From JBBQVZ01 sp963695975 (GTDB taxonomy: Bacteria; Actinomycetota; UBA4738; HRBIN12): a stretch of DNA of 64,000 nucleotides. The stretch lies in NCBI GenBank assembly GCA_963695975.1, contig CAVOIB010000010.1:492446-556445 (forward strand). Reading direction: 5' to 3'. This document shows positions 49,714-59,320 of the stretch, piece by piece; position 1 is the first letter of the stretch, and each line of letters opens with the position of its first letter. Position numbers and translations under genes: made by a program. Below the pieces are notes generated by a model. That model saw nothing but the letters and a program-made list of their open reading frames with translations. It ran no database searches and was not told where the DNA came from.

Positions 49714-50965
49714 TCCTGAGACGGACTAGCCGGCGGGCCTGTTCGCACGAAGCAACCTGGAATCCGGCTGTGTGCTCCACGGTGACCTGCATCCCGGTCG
49801 TATCGGAACGACGGACGAGGTCACGTGCCTTCTCGACGTCCGCGCCGCTCCAAAGGCCGGACCCTCTCGGCCCGGGATCCCTCGTGTACGGACAGTAGGG
49901 AGCGTACGAGGGGAAGTTAGGTGGGAGTTGTTGGCACGTGACCGAGACGTGCGCATCCCCGCCGAGGATCCGCACGACCTGCCGCCGATCGACCGCGTAG
50001 TTCAAGGCACGTCGTGCCCTGACGTCGTTGAAGGGTGGGAGCGCGCTGTTGAGATCGATGAAGCTCGTCATGGGATAGGGCGAGATATGGATCTGCGCCG
50101 GGTATCGCACCAAGAGCTGATCGAGCCGGCCGGTGGACGCCGCTCCGAACGCAACATCGGCATCTCCGGCGGTCACCGCATCGACCTGTGCTTCCGGATC
50201 GATCCCTAGCGACAACTCGATCCGATCCACGTTCCCGGCGGGCTGCGCCTCGGACGACCGGATCGCCACGGCAGCCACGAGCAGCGCGGCGAGCGCGGCG
50301 ATCCCCAGCCGGCGCCTGGTGGACCTTCGCGAGGTGGGATGCGATGGAGCGTGATCCGCGAACCAACGGGCGGGATCCTCGCCTTCTCCGGTGACGCGTA
50401 TGACACCGACAGGCTCCGGGATCCCTTTGAAAGATGAGACACCACGATCCTCGATCCGGATGCCGTCCATCCGACCTGATATGTGTATGGCCTCACGCGT
50501 CGCGAGGATCTCTCCTGCCCTCGCCGATCCGCAGAGGCGCGCCGCGAGGTTGAGCGCCCTCCCGCGGAACCCGCCCGCCACGGGAACGGCCTCGCCCGTG
50601 TCGATGCCGATCCCCACCGGAAGCGGCAGCGTCGGATCGCTCTGGGTCTCTGCGAGGAAGCGATCCTGCAGATCGACCGCGGCGCGGATCGCTCTGCGGG
50701 TCGTGGAGAAGATGCAGAGGGCCTCGTCCCCACGGAGTTCGAGGACGGCGCCACCCCCTGCCTCGACGACCTGCGTGGTCACGTCGGCGAAGCGTCCCGC
50801 CAGCCGGCCCGCGGCCTCGTCCCCGTGCTCCTGAGAGAACGAGGTGTACCCACGGACGTCGGCGATCAAGAAGGTCTGGATGAGCCCTTCGTCGGCGCCC
50901 TGCTCGATCCCGGGCGGCTGCGGGCCGCCGGTGTCCGGGCCGTTCGGCCTGTCACCCTCGGCCAT
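49616..50965 (-). pseudogene. cyclase-solute-binding fusion, truncated
   Basis: From the ATG at 50965: a class III cyclase domain (about 25-190) with metal aspartates D36 (ADVRGYTSF) and D80 (RGDEAL), one membrane helix (about 219-236), then part of an ABC-type family 5 solute-binding domain (about 245-400; RALNYAVDRRQVV, CQQLPPNFP). The first half of the binding domain seems absent, the frame after HTAGFQVAS (about 49740) is unrelated, and its last 98 bases run antisense through the AIM24 gene. Probably a remnant with an intact-looking cyclase half. Confidence 0.75.
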
Positions 50966-51027
50966 GGCCTGCAGTATCCAGGTCGACGCCGGCAAGCGCT
51001 ACTGATCGAGACACACCTCAGTGTCGA

Positions 51028-51897
51028 TCAGCCAGGCTTGGTTGCGCGCAGCAATAGGTAGTCGATCATGCCGCGCTCCCACAGCAGCTCGACCTGCGAC
51101 ACCATGATGCGCGCGGCCAACCGGTACGACGCCGCCACGTCCCCGTGCGACCCGTCGAGCCGGTCGCGCACGAACCGGAGCGCCGGCGCGATCACGCGCT
51201 CCCCCACCAGGTCCACGTGCACGTCGACGAACCCGGCCGCCTCCACCTGGTCCGCGATCTCCACCGGCGTCGCCGCCGCGTGCCTGCCGAGTCCCCACAC
51301 GCGGAGCTGCGACAGCGCGGCGAGCAGCTCGCGCGGACCACGCGGATAGCGATACGTCGCGATGTCCGACATCGAGAGCACACCCCCCGGTCGGAGCACG
51401 CGGAAGGCCTCGGAGAAGAACCGCGCGCGCGACGGGAAGTGGAACGCCGCCTCCACGCTGATCGCCCCGTCGAACGACCCGTCCGCGAACGGCAGGCGGG
51501 TGGCGTCCGCGTTGATGCCGACGGCACCGGCCTCGGTCAGCCGCTCGCGCCCGGCGACGAGCTGCGACCGGGTGATGTTCACCGCGACCAGCCGTCGCGG
51601 GGCGGCCACCTCCGCGATCACCGGATCCTGTGCGGCCAAGCCGTTCCCGACGTCCAGGACGTCGCCTGCGGGAAGCGGGCGGGCGAGCGTCTCGACCAGC
51701 CGACGAACGGCGACGGGCGCCTCGGCCGGATCGCCCCCGTCGCCCTCCCACAGGCCGAGGTTCAGCCACCCAGGGGCGAGCGCCAGGAAGAAGTCCTCGC
51801 CGATGCTGTCGTAGACGGTGGCCGCCGGACGTCGCCCGTAGCGGAGCATCGAGGCCGCGTGCCGCAGGTTCTCGGCCGTCCAGCTCGTATTACCCAC
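51028..51897 (-). CDS. SAM-dependent methyltransferase
   Basis: Class I methyltransferase of 289 residues: GWLNLGLWE, motif I VLDVGNGLAAQD near residue 80 (the usual GxGxG is GNGLA), INADATRLPFADGSFDGAISVEAAFHF and VLRPGGVLSMSDI. The layout is close to sterol/tocopherol- and mycolic-type small-molecule methyltransferases. Substrate unknown. GTG start. Between the cyclase fusion and an unknown small gene. Confidence 0.87.
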   Translation of the reverse strand: MGNTSWTAENLRHAASMLRYGRRPAATVYDSIGEDFFLALAPGWLNLGLWEGDGGDPAEAPVAVRRLVETLARPLPAGDVLDVGNGLAAQDPVIAEVAAPRRLVAVNITRSQLVAGRERLTEAGAVGINADATRLPFADGSFDGAISVEAAFHFPSRARFFSEAFRVLRPGGVLSMSDIATYRYPRGPRELLAALSQLRVWGLGRHAAATPVEIADQVEAAGFVDVHVDLVGERVIAPALRFVRDRLDGSHGDVAASYRLAARIMVSQVELLWERGMIDYLLLRATKPG

Positions 51898-51906
51898 CCA
51901 CCCACG

Positions 51907-52215
51907 CTAATCGCCGGGGTACCAGATGAGATAGATGAGCCCGATGAATCCTTCTCCGGTGCGGGGATCTTGCAGCTCGGCATACGCGATGAATCCGCTT
52001 CCGTCCTCGAGATCGACGGCACGGCCCTCCACCAGCCGATCGCCCCATGGCCACGTGCTCGGACTGCTGCCCGGAAGATTCGCGCCGCTTTCAACGAGCG
52101 CGAACGCCGTCTCTCGGACCTGCCGCTTGCGCGGGTCGTCATCGCCGAGGGCGCCATACTCGGCCCAGAAGCTCAAGCTGCCCCGCACAGGATGCACGAG
52201 CGCATGGTGAGGCAT
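51907..52215 (-). CDS. hypothetical protein
   Basis: Protein of 102 residues from the ATG at 52215; the open frame continues 42 residues upstream without good composition. Seen are MPHHALVHPVRGSLSFWAEYG, DDDPRKRQVRETAFALVESG and EGFIGLIYLIWYPGD. A small mixed-fold cytoplasmic protein with no recognised family. No ribosome-binding site is clear. It ends 10 bases before the methyltransferase start. Confidence 0.5.
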   Translation of the reverse strand: MPHHALVHPVRGSLSFWAEYGALGDDDPRKRQVRETAFALVESGANLPGSSPSTWPWGDRLVEGRAVDLEDGSGFIAYAELQDPRTGEGFIGLIYLIWYPGD

Positions 52216-52244
52216 GACTACGACATCTAGACGTGGGCCTGAGG

Positions 52245-52544
52245 TTAGCCGAACCAGCGTTCGGGCCACTCCGCCGGATCGATGACTGGATCCACCGGGC
52301 GCTTCTCCTGCGCCTGGACGAAGAGGACTCGCTGGTACCACGTCTGGATCATGTCCTCCAGACCGACCTTCGGTTCGCGCCCATGGTGAAGGTCGACCAT
52401 CAGCTCGAACATGTCCGTCAAGAGCGACCTGAGCGAGTCCTCAGGGAGACTCGACATGCCATCCTGGATGGCCTGCCATCTTCGGCGATCCCCCGGTACG
52501 GCTTCCGCCGCCCGATCGAAGAGTTCCTCCGCTGGCTGACCCAT
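52245..52544 (-). CDS. hypothetical helical protein
   Basis: Protein of 99 residues from the ATG at 52544 (GTGAGGATCC upstream). Predicted helices AEELFDRAAEAVPGDRRRWQAI, LRSLLTDMFELMVDLHHG and MIQTWYQRVLFVQAQE. The frame continues upstream without good support. No family recognised. Precedes the hypothetical gene at 51907 by 29 bases in the same direction. Confidence 0.5.
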   Translation of the reverse strand: MGQPAEELFDRAAEAVPGDRRRWQAIQDGMSSLPEDSLRSLLTDMFELMVDLHHGREPKVGLEDMIQTWYQRVLFVQAQEKRPVDPVIDPAEWPERWFG

Positions 52545-52601
52545 AGGCTGGATCCTCACGATAGACCGCACCGCCGACAGGGGCAATCGGCGGTCATCGC
52601 T

Positions 52602-53793
52602 TCAGCCCGATGCGCGCCACGCGTCTCGAAGCTTCACGCGCGCCCCGATCCGCAGCACCGCGCCCGAATACACGCGTCCCGCGAGCGGGACCAGGAGCGC
52701 CGTCGACCCGACCAAGATGACGAGGGACGCCGCGATCTGAGGCACCGTCGCCGCGCCGAGCGAGATCCTGACCGGCATCGCGAGCGCCGATGAGAACGGC
52801 ACCAGCGACGCGACGATCGACAGCGTGGAGTTCGGGTCCTGCACCGAGCCGATCGAGATGAAGAACGATGCCAGGATCACCAGGTTGAGCGGCACGATCG
52901 CGTTCTGCAGTTCCTCCATCCGTGACACGAGCGCGCCGGCGACGGCGAAGAGCGACGCGTAGAACGCGAACCCGAGCACGAACCACCCGATCGCGAGCGC
53001 GGCGGTCCCGAGCGCGTGCGCGGGCAGGTCGAGCGCGCCGGTCGCGACGGCCAGCACGATCCCGTAGGCAGAGATACACGAGAGCTGCAGGAGCCCGAGC
53101 ACACCGACCCCCGCGATCTTGCCCGCCAGCAGCTGTCGCGCGCGGATCGTCGAGAGCAGGATCTCGACCACGCGCGACGACTTCTCCTCGATCACACCGG
53201 TCGCCACCCACACGCCGTAGCCGAACAGCTGCCCGTAGAGCAGGAGCACGGCGACGAACGCGACGGCGGAGTTCGTCTGGCGGTTCGGATCCTGGGGTTC
53301 GAGCGACGACACGCGGACGGGTGTGGGGTCGAGGATCCCCGAGATCTGGTCCGGCGGAACGCCGTTGTCGGTCAACGCGGTGCGGATGCGTTCGGCGAAG
53401 ACGGCCACCTGCATCGCGCTCCCGAGCTGGTCGGGAACGTCGCGCTTCACCAACAGCGCCGGGCCGTCGACGACGACGGCGTCGAGCGTCCCTTCGGTGA
53501 GCCCGGACTCGGCCGCGGCCCGGTCGGCGACGACCTTCGTGCGGATCGTGGCGTTCTGTCCCGACCCCGCCTGCACGAGCAGGGGTCCGAGCCCCTTCGC
53601 GTCCGGCGCCGAGCAGCCCGACGTCGTAGGTCGGCGTCCCGCCGCCCCCGTAGGCCCGGATCAGGATGAACACGGTGAACACCGCCATCGTGATGGCGGT
53701 GGAGATCAGGAATCCCTTGTCGCGCAGGCGTGTCCAGAAGTCGCGCTGAGCGACGAGCCACCACGTACCGCGATCGGTCACGCGGCGGTTCAT
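52602..53793 (-). pseudogene. ABC transporter permease (NatB-like), frame broken once
   Basis: ABC-2-type export permease. From the ATG at 53793 it reads RRVTDRGTWWLVAQRDFWTRLRDKGFLISTAITMAVF up to YDVGLLGA, then loses frame. The rest continues in another frame as DAKGLGPLLVQAG, GQNATIRTKVVADRAAAESGL and membrane helices to the C-terminus (LVILVGSTALLVPLAGRVY). Removing one G at GTCCGG (53603-53604 plus strand) restores about 396 residues with an N-terminal helix, a large external loop and about five C-terminal helices. The ATPase stop overlaps its start. Assembly error is a fair alternative. Confidence 0.78.
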
Positions 53794-54687
53794 CACTGGA
53801 CCGCCTCGCGGAACAGCTCGGTCAGCGTGGGATGTTCGCGGCTGAAGTGGTTGACGTCGCCGGCGGCGCGCGCGAGGTCGAGCACCCGCTGCTCGTCCAC
53901 CTCGTCGTCCAGCTCGAGCACGACGGCGCCATCGCTCACCGTCATCGACCGCTCGGACCCCGGGGATCGCGTCGAACCACTCGTCGTCCGCGCCCACGAC
54001 GGATACGCGGAGCCTCCGGTGCTCGCGCGTCGCGCGGAGCTCCTCGATCGTGCCGCTCGCCACGATCCGGCCGAGGTCGATCAACACGACGCGGTCGCAG
54101 ATCCGTTCGACCAGCTCGAGCTGGTGGCTCGAGAACACGACGGGCACGCCGCGCGTCCGCGCCTCCGAATGCAGGACCCCGGACAACGCGTCGACGCCGA
54201 CGGGATCCAGGCCCGAGAACGGTTCGTCCAGCACCAGGACGTCGGGACGGTGGACGAGCGCCGCCGCGAGCTGCACGCGCTGTTGGTTGCCGAGCGAGAG
54301 CGCCTCGACGCGGTCGCCCGCGCGCTCGGCGACCCCCAGCACGTCGACCGACTCCTGCGCGCGGCGCTCGGCGTCGGCTCGCGTGAGCCCGTGCAGCCGC
54401 GCGAGGTAGACCAGCTGCTGGTGCACCTTCATCTTGGGGTAGAGGCCGCGCTCCTCCGGCATGTAGCCGAACCGCCGGCGAGCCTCGGCATCGAGCCGTC
54501 GCCCCTGCCACCGCACCTCACCGGCGTCGGGCTCGAGCACGCCGAGCGCGATCCGCATGGTCGTGGTCTTCCCGGCTCCGTTCGGTCCGACGAAGCCCAC
54601 GATCTCGCCCTCGGGGACCGCGAACGAGACGCCGTCGAGCGCCACGACGTCGCCGAACCGTCGCGAGAGGTCGATCAGCTCGAGCAC
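53793..54687 (-). pseudogene. ABC transporter ATP-binding protein, frame broken once
   Basis: Export-type ATPase of about 298 residues when repaired. Walker A GPNGAGKTT near residue 37, ABC signature LSLGNQQRVQLAAAL, Walker B VLVLDEPFSGLDP and switch His in SSHQ. After IPG the frame breaks; the other frame continues TVSDGAVVLELDDEVDEQRVLD and ends HPTLTELFREAVQ. Deleting one base of the CCCCGGGG run at 53958-53965 joins the two. The GTG at 54687 is 3 bases after the oxidase-like gene stop. Confidence 0.8.
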
Positions 54688-54690
54688 GGG

Positions 54691-55119
54691 CTACAGGATG
54701 CGGAACCGGGTAGGCGTGACGCGCAGAGCCACCGAGTAGTCCGCCGCGAAGCTCGCCGGCGTCCACCCGAGCTGGTCGATCGACCCGAGGTACTTGGTGA
54801 TGTACCCGGGGACCTGATCGCTGGGCGGAGCGGATGGGTCGAGCGCCGCCGTTCCCTCGATCGTGACGGCGTCCTCGGCGTCGAGGTCGCCGACCGGATG
54901 GAGCGAGACGCGCGGGTTGGCCGCGATGTTCGCGAGCTTCGGCCGGCCGGGCTGGCTGTAGATCAGGAACGTCGCGCCGTCCCAGTGGTACCAGACGGGG
55001 GTCGTCTGCGGCTGCCCGTCCGGGGTGACCGTCGTCAGCCAGACGACGAGCCCCGTCCGGAGCCGTTCGTCGACGTCGGCGTGCCGGGATCGTTCAGGTC
55101 GAGGGCAGTCCATGGTCAT
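54691..55119 (-). CDS. split-barrel flavin/F420-binding protein, Rv3369-type
   Basis: Protein of 142 residues in the pyridoxamine-5'-phosphate-oxidase-like split-barrel superfamily: VVWLTTVTPDGQPQTTPVWYHWDG, FLIYSQPGRPKLANIAANPRVSLH, and PTRFRIL at the end. The set resembles the F420-dependent Rv3369/TIGR03667 group. Cofactor is probably F420 or FMN. Start at the first of two ATG codons at 55119/55113. Directly upstream of the ABC ATPase. Confidence 0.83.
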   Translation of the reverse strand: MTMDCPRPERSRHADVDERLRTGLVVWLTTVTPDGQPQTTPVWYHWDGATFLIYSQPGRPKLANIAANPRVSLHPVGDLDAEDAVTIEGTAALDPSAPPSDQVPGYITKYLGSIDQLGWTPASFAADYSVALRVTPTRFRIL

Positions 55120-55159
55120 CAGCCTACCGGCGGGGCGAGGCCGTCTGCGATCGTCAGGC

Positions 55160-55387
55160 TCAGGTGAAGAGCCAGAGCGAGAGGGCACCGACCACGACGA
55201 TCGCGATCGCGATCCCGAGCAGCACGTAGACGAGCGTGCGCCCACCGGCGGAGCGATCGTGCGGATCGAGGCCCAGGTTGTGCTCGATCTCGCGATGCCC
55301 CTGGTGATGCATCTGTTCCAGGTCGGTCTTCGTGCCGGCCTTCGCCAGATGCCGCCTGCCTTTGCGCTTCTGTCCGCTGTTGCCCAT
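55160..55387 (-). CDS. small single-pass membrane protein
   Basis: Protein of 75 residues with a very basic N-terminus (GNSGQKRKGRRHLAKAGTKTD), a linker with HHQGHREIEHNLG, and one C-terminal helix (LVYVLLGIAIAIVVVGALSLWLF). Tail-anchored-like layout. No ribosome-binding site is clear before the ATG and no family is recognised. Lies between the NmrA-like gene and the oxidase-like gene. Confidence 0.55.
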   Translation of the reverse strand: MGNSGQKRKGRRHLAKAGTKTDLEQMHHQGHREIEHNLGLDPHDRSAGGRTLVYVLLGIAIAIVVVGALSLWLFT

Positions 55388-55398
55388 GGGGAGGCAGC

Positions 55399-56019
55399 CT
55401 ACACGGACCTGTCGGATGGGGGGTTCGCCACGACGACGACGTGACCGATCCACCCGTCGTGCTCGAGCGCGTCCAGGAGGGCGGCCCCGAAGTCGGCTCG
55501 GGTGATCGCATCGCCCGGCGGCGACCCCTCGATCGCCGCGTCGTAGACACCGGACCCGGGCTCGTCGACGAGCAGAGGCGCCGCCACGACGGTCCACGCG
55601 AGCGCAGACGCACGCAGGGTCGCCAGATCACGCCGATGCTCTGCCGTGACGTTCGCGAACTCGCCGGTGACCTCGTCATCGGACAACACCGTGTCGTTGG
55701 CGGCGATCACCAGCCGGTGCGGACCGATCCGCTGCATCGCCTCGACGATCGTCCGCGTGGCGTCGGAGATCTGGGTGGCGGTCTCGCCGGCGATGGGCCC
55801 GAGCGCGGAGATCGCGGCGTCCGCGCCGGCGAGCGCGGCCGCCACGGCCTTCGGATCGTGCGGATCGCCTTGATGGACGGTCACCGCATCCGGGAACCAC
55901 TGCTTCGACGCATCCCGAACGAACGCCACCACCTCGTGGCTCCGCTTCACCGCCTGCGTCACGATCTGCCGGCCGGTCCGGCCGCTCGCCCCGAAGACGA
56001 CGATCCGCATCTCGGTCAC
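55399..56019 (-). CDS. NAD(P)-binding NmrA-like protein
   Basis: Rossmann-fold protein of 206 residues: MRIVVFGASGRTGRQIVTQAV (GxxGxxG), HQGDPHDPKAVAAALAGADAAISALG, and EGSPPGDAITRADFGAALLDAL. Typical of NmrA/SDR-a5-type sensors or atypical reductases; partner unknown. Its start overlaps the lon stop by four bases (ATGA at 56016-56019), so it is co-translated with lon. Confidence 0.87.
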   Translation of the reverse strand: MTEMRIVVFGASGRTGRQIVTQAVKRSHEVVAFVRDASKQWFPDAVTVHQGDPHDPKAVAAALAGADAAISALGPIAGETATQISDATRTIVEAMQRIGPHRLVIAANDTVLSDDEVTGEFANVTAEHRRDLATLRASALAWTVVAAPLLVDEPGSGVYDAAIEGSPPGDAITRADFGAALLDALEHDGWIGHVVVVANPPSDRSV

Positions 56020-58349
56020 GCGGCGTCGGAGGCGGCCGGAGCCGCCCCCTCGCGGAGCGCCACCTCGAGGACGTCGCGGACGTCCTCGGCGATGTGGAAC
56101 GTGATCTGCTCGCGGACCTGCTCGGGCACGTCCTCCAGATCGCCCTCGTTGCGCTTGGGCAGGATCACCTCGGTGAGGCCGGCGCGGTGCGCCGCCAGCA
56201 CCTTCTGCTTCACGCCGCCGATCGGGAGCACCCGACCCTGCAGCGTGACCTCGCCGGTCATGCCGACGTTCGCACGGACGGGGGTGTCGGTCAGGAGCGA
56301 CACGAGCGCGGTCGTCATGGTCACGCCGGCGCTCGGGCCGTCCTTCGGCACCGCGCCCGCGGGCACGTGCACGTGGAACCGTCCCTTGAGGCGCTCGGGC
56401 GCGATCCCCAGCGACTCCGCGTGGGAGCGGATGTACGACAGCGCGATCTGCGCCGACTCCTTCATGACGTCGCCGAGCTGTCCGGTGAGGATCAGGCCCT
56501 CACCCTCGTCCTCGCGCGACGCCTCGATGAACAAGACGTCCCCGCCGACGCCGGTGACCGCGAGGCCCGTGGCCACGCCGGGCACCGCCGTGCGATCGGC
56601 CGCCTCGAAGAAGAACTTCTGGCGGCCGAGCAGCGGCCGGACGTCATCGGCGTCGATCGTGATCGGCGCCGTCGCATCCCCAGAGGCGAGCTTCGTCGCG
56701 ACCTTCCTGAGCGCCTTGCCGATCTCGCGCTCCAGGTTCCGCACGCCCGCCTCGCGCGTGTAGTCGCCGACGATCACGCGCAGCGCGTCGTCGGTCAGCA
56801 CGACCTCGTCCTCGCGCAGGCCGTTCCGCTCGCGCTGACGCTTCACCAGGTGGAGCTTGGCGATCGCGACCTTCTCGTCCTCGGTGTACCCGTCGATCCG
56901 GATCACTTCCATCCGGTCGAACAGGGGTCCGGGGATCGTCTCGGCGACGTTGGCGGTCGTGATGAACAGGACCTCCGACAGGTCGAGGTCGACGTCCAAG
57001 TAGTGATCGCGGAACGTGTGGTTCTGCGCCGGGTCGAGGACCTCGAGCAGCGCGGACGACGGATCGCCCCGCCAGTCGGCGCCGACCTTGTCGATCTCGT
57101 CGAGCATCATCACCGGGTTCTTCGTGCCGGCGTCCTTCAGCGCACGGACGATGCGGCCCGGCAGCGCGCCGACGTAGGTGCGACGGTGCCCGCGGATCTC
57201 GGCCTCGTCGTGGATCCCGCCGAGCGAGACACGGACGAACTTCCGGCCCAGGGCGCGCGCGACGGACTCTCCCAGCGACGTCTTGCCGACGCCGGGCGGT
57301 CCGACCAACGTGAGGATCGCGCCGGAGCCGCGCCCGGTCGCCTCACCGAGCCCGCGCTCCTGACGGAGCTTGCGGACGGCCAGGTACTCGAGGATGCGGT
57401 CCTTCACGTCCTGCAGGCCCTCGTGGTCGGCGTCGAGCACTCCCCGCGCCTCCCCGATGTCCAGGTTGTCGTCGGTGCGGACGCTCCAGGGGAGCTCGGT
57501 CATCCAGTCGAGGTAGGTGCGGATCCAGCCGTACTCGGGCGACTGCTCCGAGGTCCGCTCCAGGCGGCCGAGCTCGCGCTCCGCCTCCTTGCGGACGTCC
57601 TCGGGCATGCCGGCTTCCTCGATCTTCGCGCGGTACTCCTCGACGACGTTCTCCTCGCCGTCCTCCCCGAGCTCCTTGCGGATCGCGCTCATCTGCTCGC
57701 GCAGCAGGAACTCGCGCTGGCGCTTCTCCATGCCCTCGCTCACGTCGGTGCGGATCTTGTCCTTCAGCTCCAGGTCGGCGAGCACGTCCTTGGCCCACGC
57801 CAGGACGAGCTCGAGCCGCGCCTCCACGTCGAGCGCCTCCAGCACCTGGATCTTCTGCTCCATGGAAAGGTCGGGCGAGTAGCCGGCGGTGTCGGCCATC
57901 GCGCCCGGCTCGGTGATCCCGCGCAGGAACTCGGCGACGGCGGGGACGCCGCGCGCCTCGACGATGTTCTCGATGACGGCCCGGTACTCGCGGGCGAGCT
58001 GCGTCTGCCGCTCGGTCGCGGGAGCGTCGAGCGCGGGCTCGATCTGGACCCACGTCGCCTCGCCGGTGCCGGGAACGCCCAGGCCGACGGTGGCACGGTG
58101 CAGGCCGCGGATCACGAGGGCCTCGGTGCCGTTGCGGAGGCGACCGACGTCCTCCACCTTGGCGACCGTGCCGATCAGGGCGTAGCGGTCGTCGACGCGC
58201 GGGACGAGCAGCAGCTCGCCGCCGTCTGCGGCCTCGACGGCCGCCGAAGCCTCGTCGGATTCGATCGTGAGGGTGACGACCATGCCGGGGAGCACGACCC
58301 CGGTGGTCAGCGGGAGGAGCGGAAGGACCTGGGTATCGATGTCAGCCAT
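56016..58349 (-). CDS. lon: ATP-dependent Lon protease
   Basis: Cytoplasmic protease of 777 residues. N-terminal substrate-binding domain (about 1-200), helical linker, AAA+ domain with Walker A GPPGVGKTS near residue 350 and MLDEIDKVGADWRGDP Walker B, and the C-terminal protease domain with catalytic Ser in KDGPSAGVTM near residue 676 and Lys in IGGVKQKVLAA. GGAGATGCCC precedes the ATG. The NmrA-like gene is translationally coupled to it. Confidence 0.97.
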   Translation of the reverse strand: MADIDTQVLPLLPLTTGVVLPGMVVTLTIESDEASAAVEAADGGELLLVPRVDDRYALIGTVAKVEDVGRLRNGTEALVIRGLHRATVGLGVPGTGEATWVQIEPALDAPATERQTQLAREYRAVIENIVEARGVPAVAEFLRGITEPGAMADTAGYSPDLSMEQKIQVLEALDVEARLELVLAWAKDVLADLELKDKIRTDVSEGMEKRQREFLLREQMSAIRKELGEDGEENVVEEYRAKIEEAGMPEDVRKEAERELGRLERTSEQSPEYGWIRTYLDWMTELPWSVRTDDNLDIGEARGVLDADHEGLQDVKDRILEYLAVRKLRQERGLGEATGRGSGAILTLVGPPGVGKTSLGESVARALGRKFVRVSLGGIHDEAEIRGHRRTYVGALPGRIVRALKDAGTKNPVMMLDEIDKVGADWRGDPSSALLEVLDPAQNHTFRDHYLDVDLDLSEVLFITTANVAETIPGPLFDRMEVIRIDGYTEDEKVAIAKLHLVKRQRERNGLREDEVVLTDDALRVIVGDYTREAGVRNLEREIGKALRKVATKLASGDATAPITIDADDVRPLLGRQKFFFEAADRTAVPGVATGLAVTGVGGDVLFIEASREDEGEGLILTGQLGDVMKESAQIALSYIRSHAESLGIAPERLKGRFHVHVPAGAVPKDGPSAGVTMTTALVSLLTDTPVRANVGMTGEVTLQGRVLPIGGVKQKVLAAHRAGLTEVILPKRNEGDLEDVPEQVREQITFHIAEDVRDVLEVALREGAAPAASDAA

Positions 58350-58562
58350 GTGGGCATCTCCTATCGTGGGTACATGGCCTGGAACGGCGTTCGGCGCCCG
58401 GGGCTATTCCCAGTTGTAAGCAGGATTACCTCTTCGTCCGGACCACCCCGGGGAGGACGTTCGGCCCCTGCGTCCGTCCCCACCAGCCGCCAGGATGGAA
58501 GGGGTGAGCGACCAGCTCGTCGGCGGGAGGTGTTTCCCCGATGAAGGGAACAGCGGCGCCAG

Positions 58563-59282
58563 ATGGATACTTCGACCTCGTCGATACCAAGTGGTGGCAG
58601 GCGGCCTCGTCGGAGAAGCGGGGTCCGGGTGGACTCGAGGCTCGGGGTGGTCACGATCTCTCGGCTCGCGGGCGCCGGATCGCGTGTCGTCTCGGAGGCG
58701 CTGATCGAGCGGCTGCAGGCCGAGACAACCGAGGATGCGCCTCCTTGGATGATCTTCGACCAGAACCTGGTCGAGAAGGTGCTCGAGGACCACGATCTAC
58801 CGGCGCGGCTCGCCACGTTCATGCCCGAGGATCGCAGGTCCGAGTTGGCCGATGCGCTGGACGGGTTGTTCGGACAACGAGCGACCTCGTGGACCCTGGT
58901 GACGAAGACCGCCGACACGATCCTGCACCTGGCGGAGATCGGCAACGTCGTCATCATCGGCCGGGGCGCGAACATCATCACGGCCAAGATCGGGTCCGCG
59001 TTCCACGTGCGGCTGGTGGGATCGCTGGAGAGGCGCATCCAGCACCTCATCGAGTACAAGCACCTCGATCTCGCCGAGGCCAAGGAGTACGCGCGCACCG
59101 AGGATCTGGCGCGGAAGCGCTACGTGAAGAAGTACTTCGAGGCAGACATCGACGACCCCCTGCTGTACCACCTGGTGATCAACACCGACCGGGTGCCGTA
59201 CGAGGAGGCTGCGCGGGTGATCGCCGAAGGGATATCGGCCCGTCGTTCGAGCCCAGCCGGTGCCGAGCCCTACGTCCGATAG
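58563..59282 (+). CDS. cytidylate kinase-like protein
   Basis: Protein of up to 239 residues in the cytidylate kinase-like family 2 (Pfam-type AAK): VVTISRLAGAGSRVVSEALIERL gives a weak P-loop, then FDQNLVEKVLED, GNVVIIGRGANIIT, RLVGSLERRIQHLI and a C-terminal helix. The normal P-loop GxxGxGK is altered to RLAGAGSRV. The GTG at 58629 would give a shorter, more typical start, with a GGAG about 14 bases upstream. Substrate not known. Confidence 0.75.
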   Translation: MDTSTSSIPSGGRRPRRRSGVRVDSRLGVVTISRLAGAGSRVVSEALIERLQAETTEDAPPWMIFDQNLVEKVLEDHDLPARLATFMPEDRRSELADALDGLFGQRATSWTLVTKTADTILHLAEIGNVVIIGRGANIITAKIGSAFHVRLVGSLERRIQHLIEYKHLDLAEAKEYARTEDLARKRYVKKYFEADIDDPLLYHLVINTDRVPYEEAARVIAEGISARRSSPAGAEPYVR

Positions 59283-59320
59283 CCGTGGCGCCGATCTCCT
59301 CGCCGCCCTAGGCTGCGGAG

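Noticed and set aside
58350..58450. HAIR or CIRCE heat-shock operator before lon
   Set aside because: Neither CTTGAGT-N7-ACTCAAG nor a CIRCE-like inverted repeat is present upstream of the lon start.
56094..58544. 816-residue plus-strand frame opposite lon
   Set aside because: Composition is Leu/Arg/Asp/Val-rich with no recognisable domain; lon on the other strand explains the open frame.
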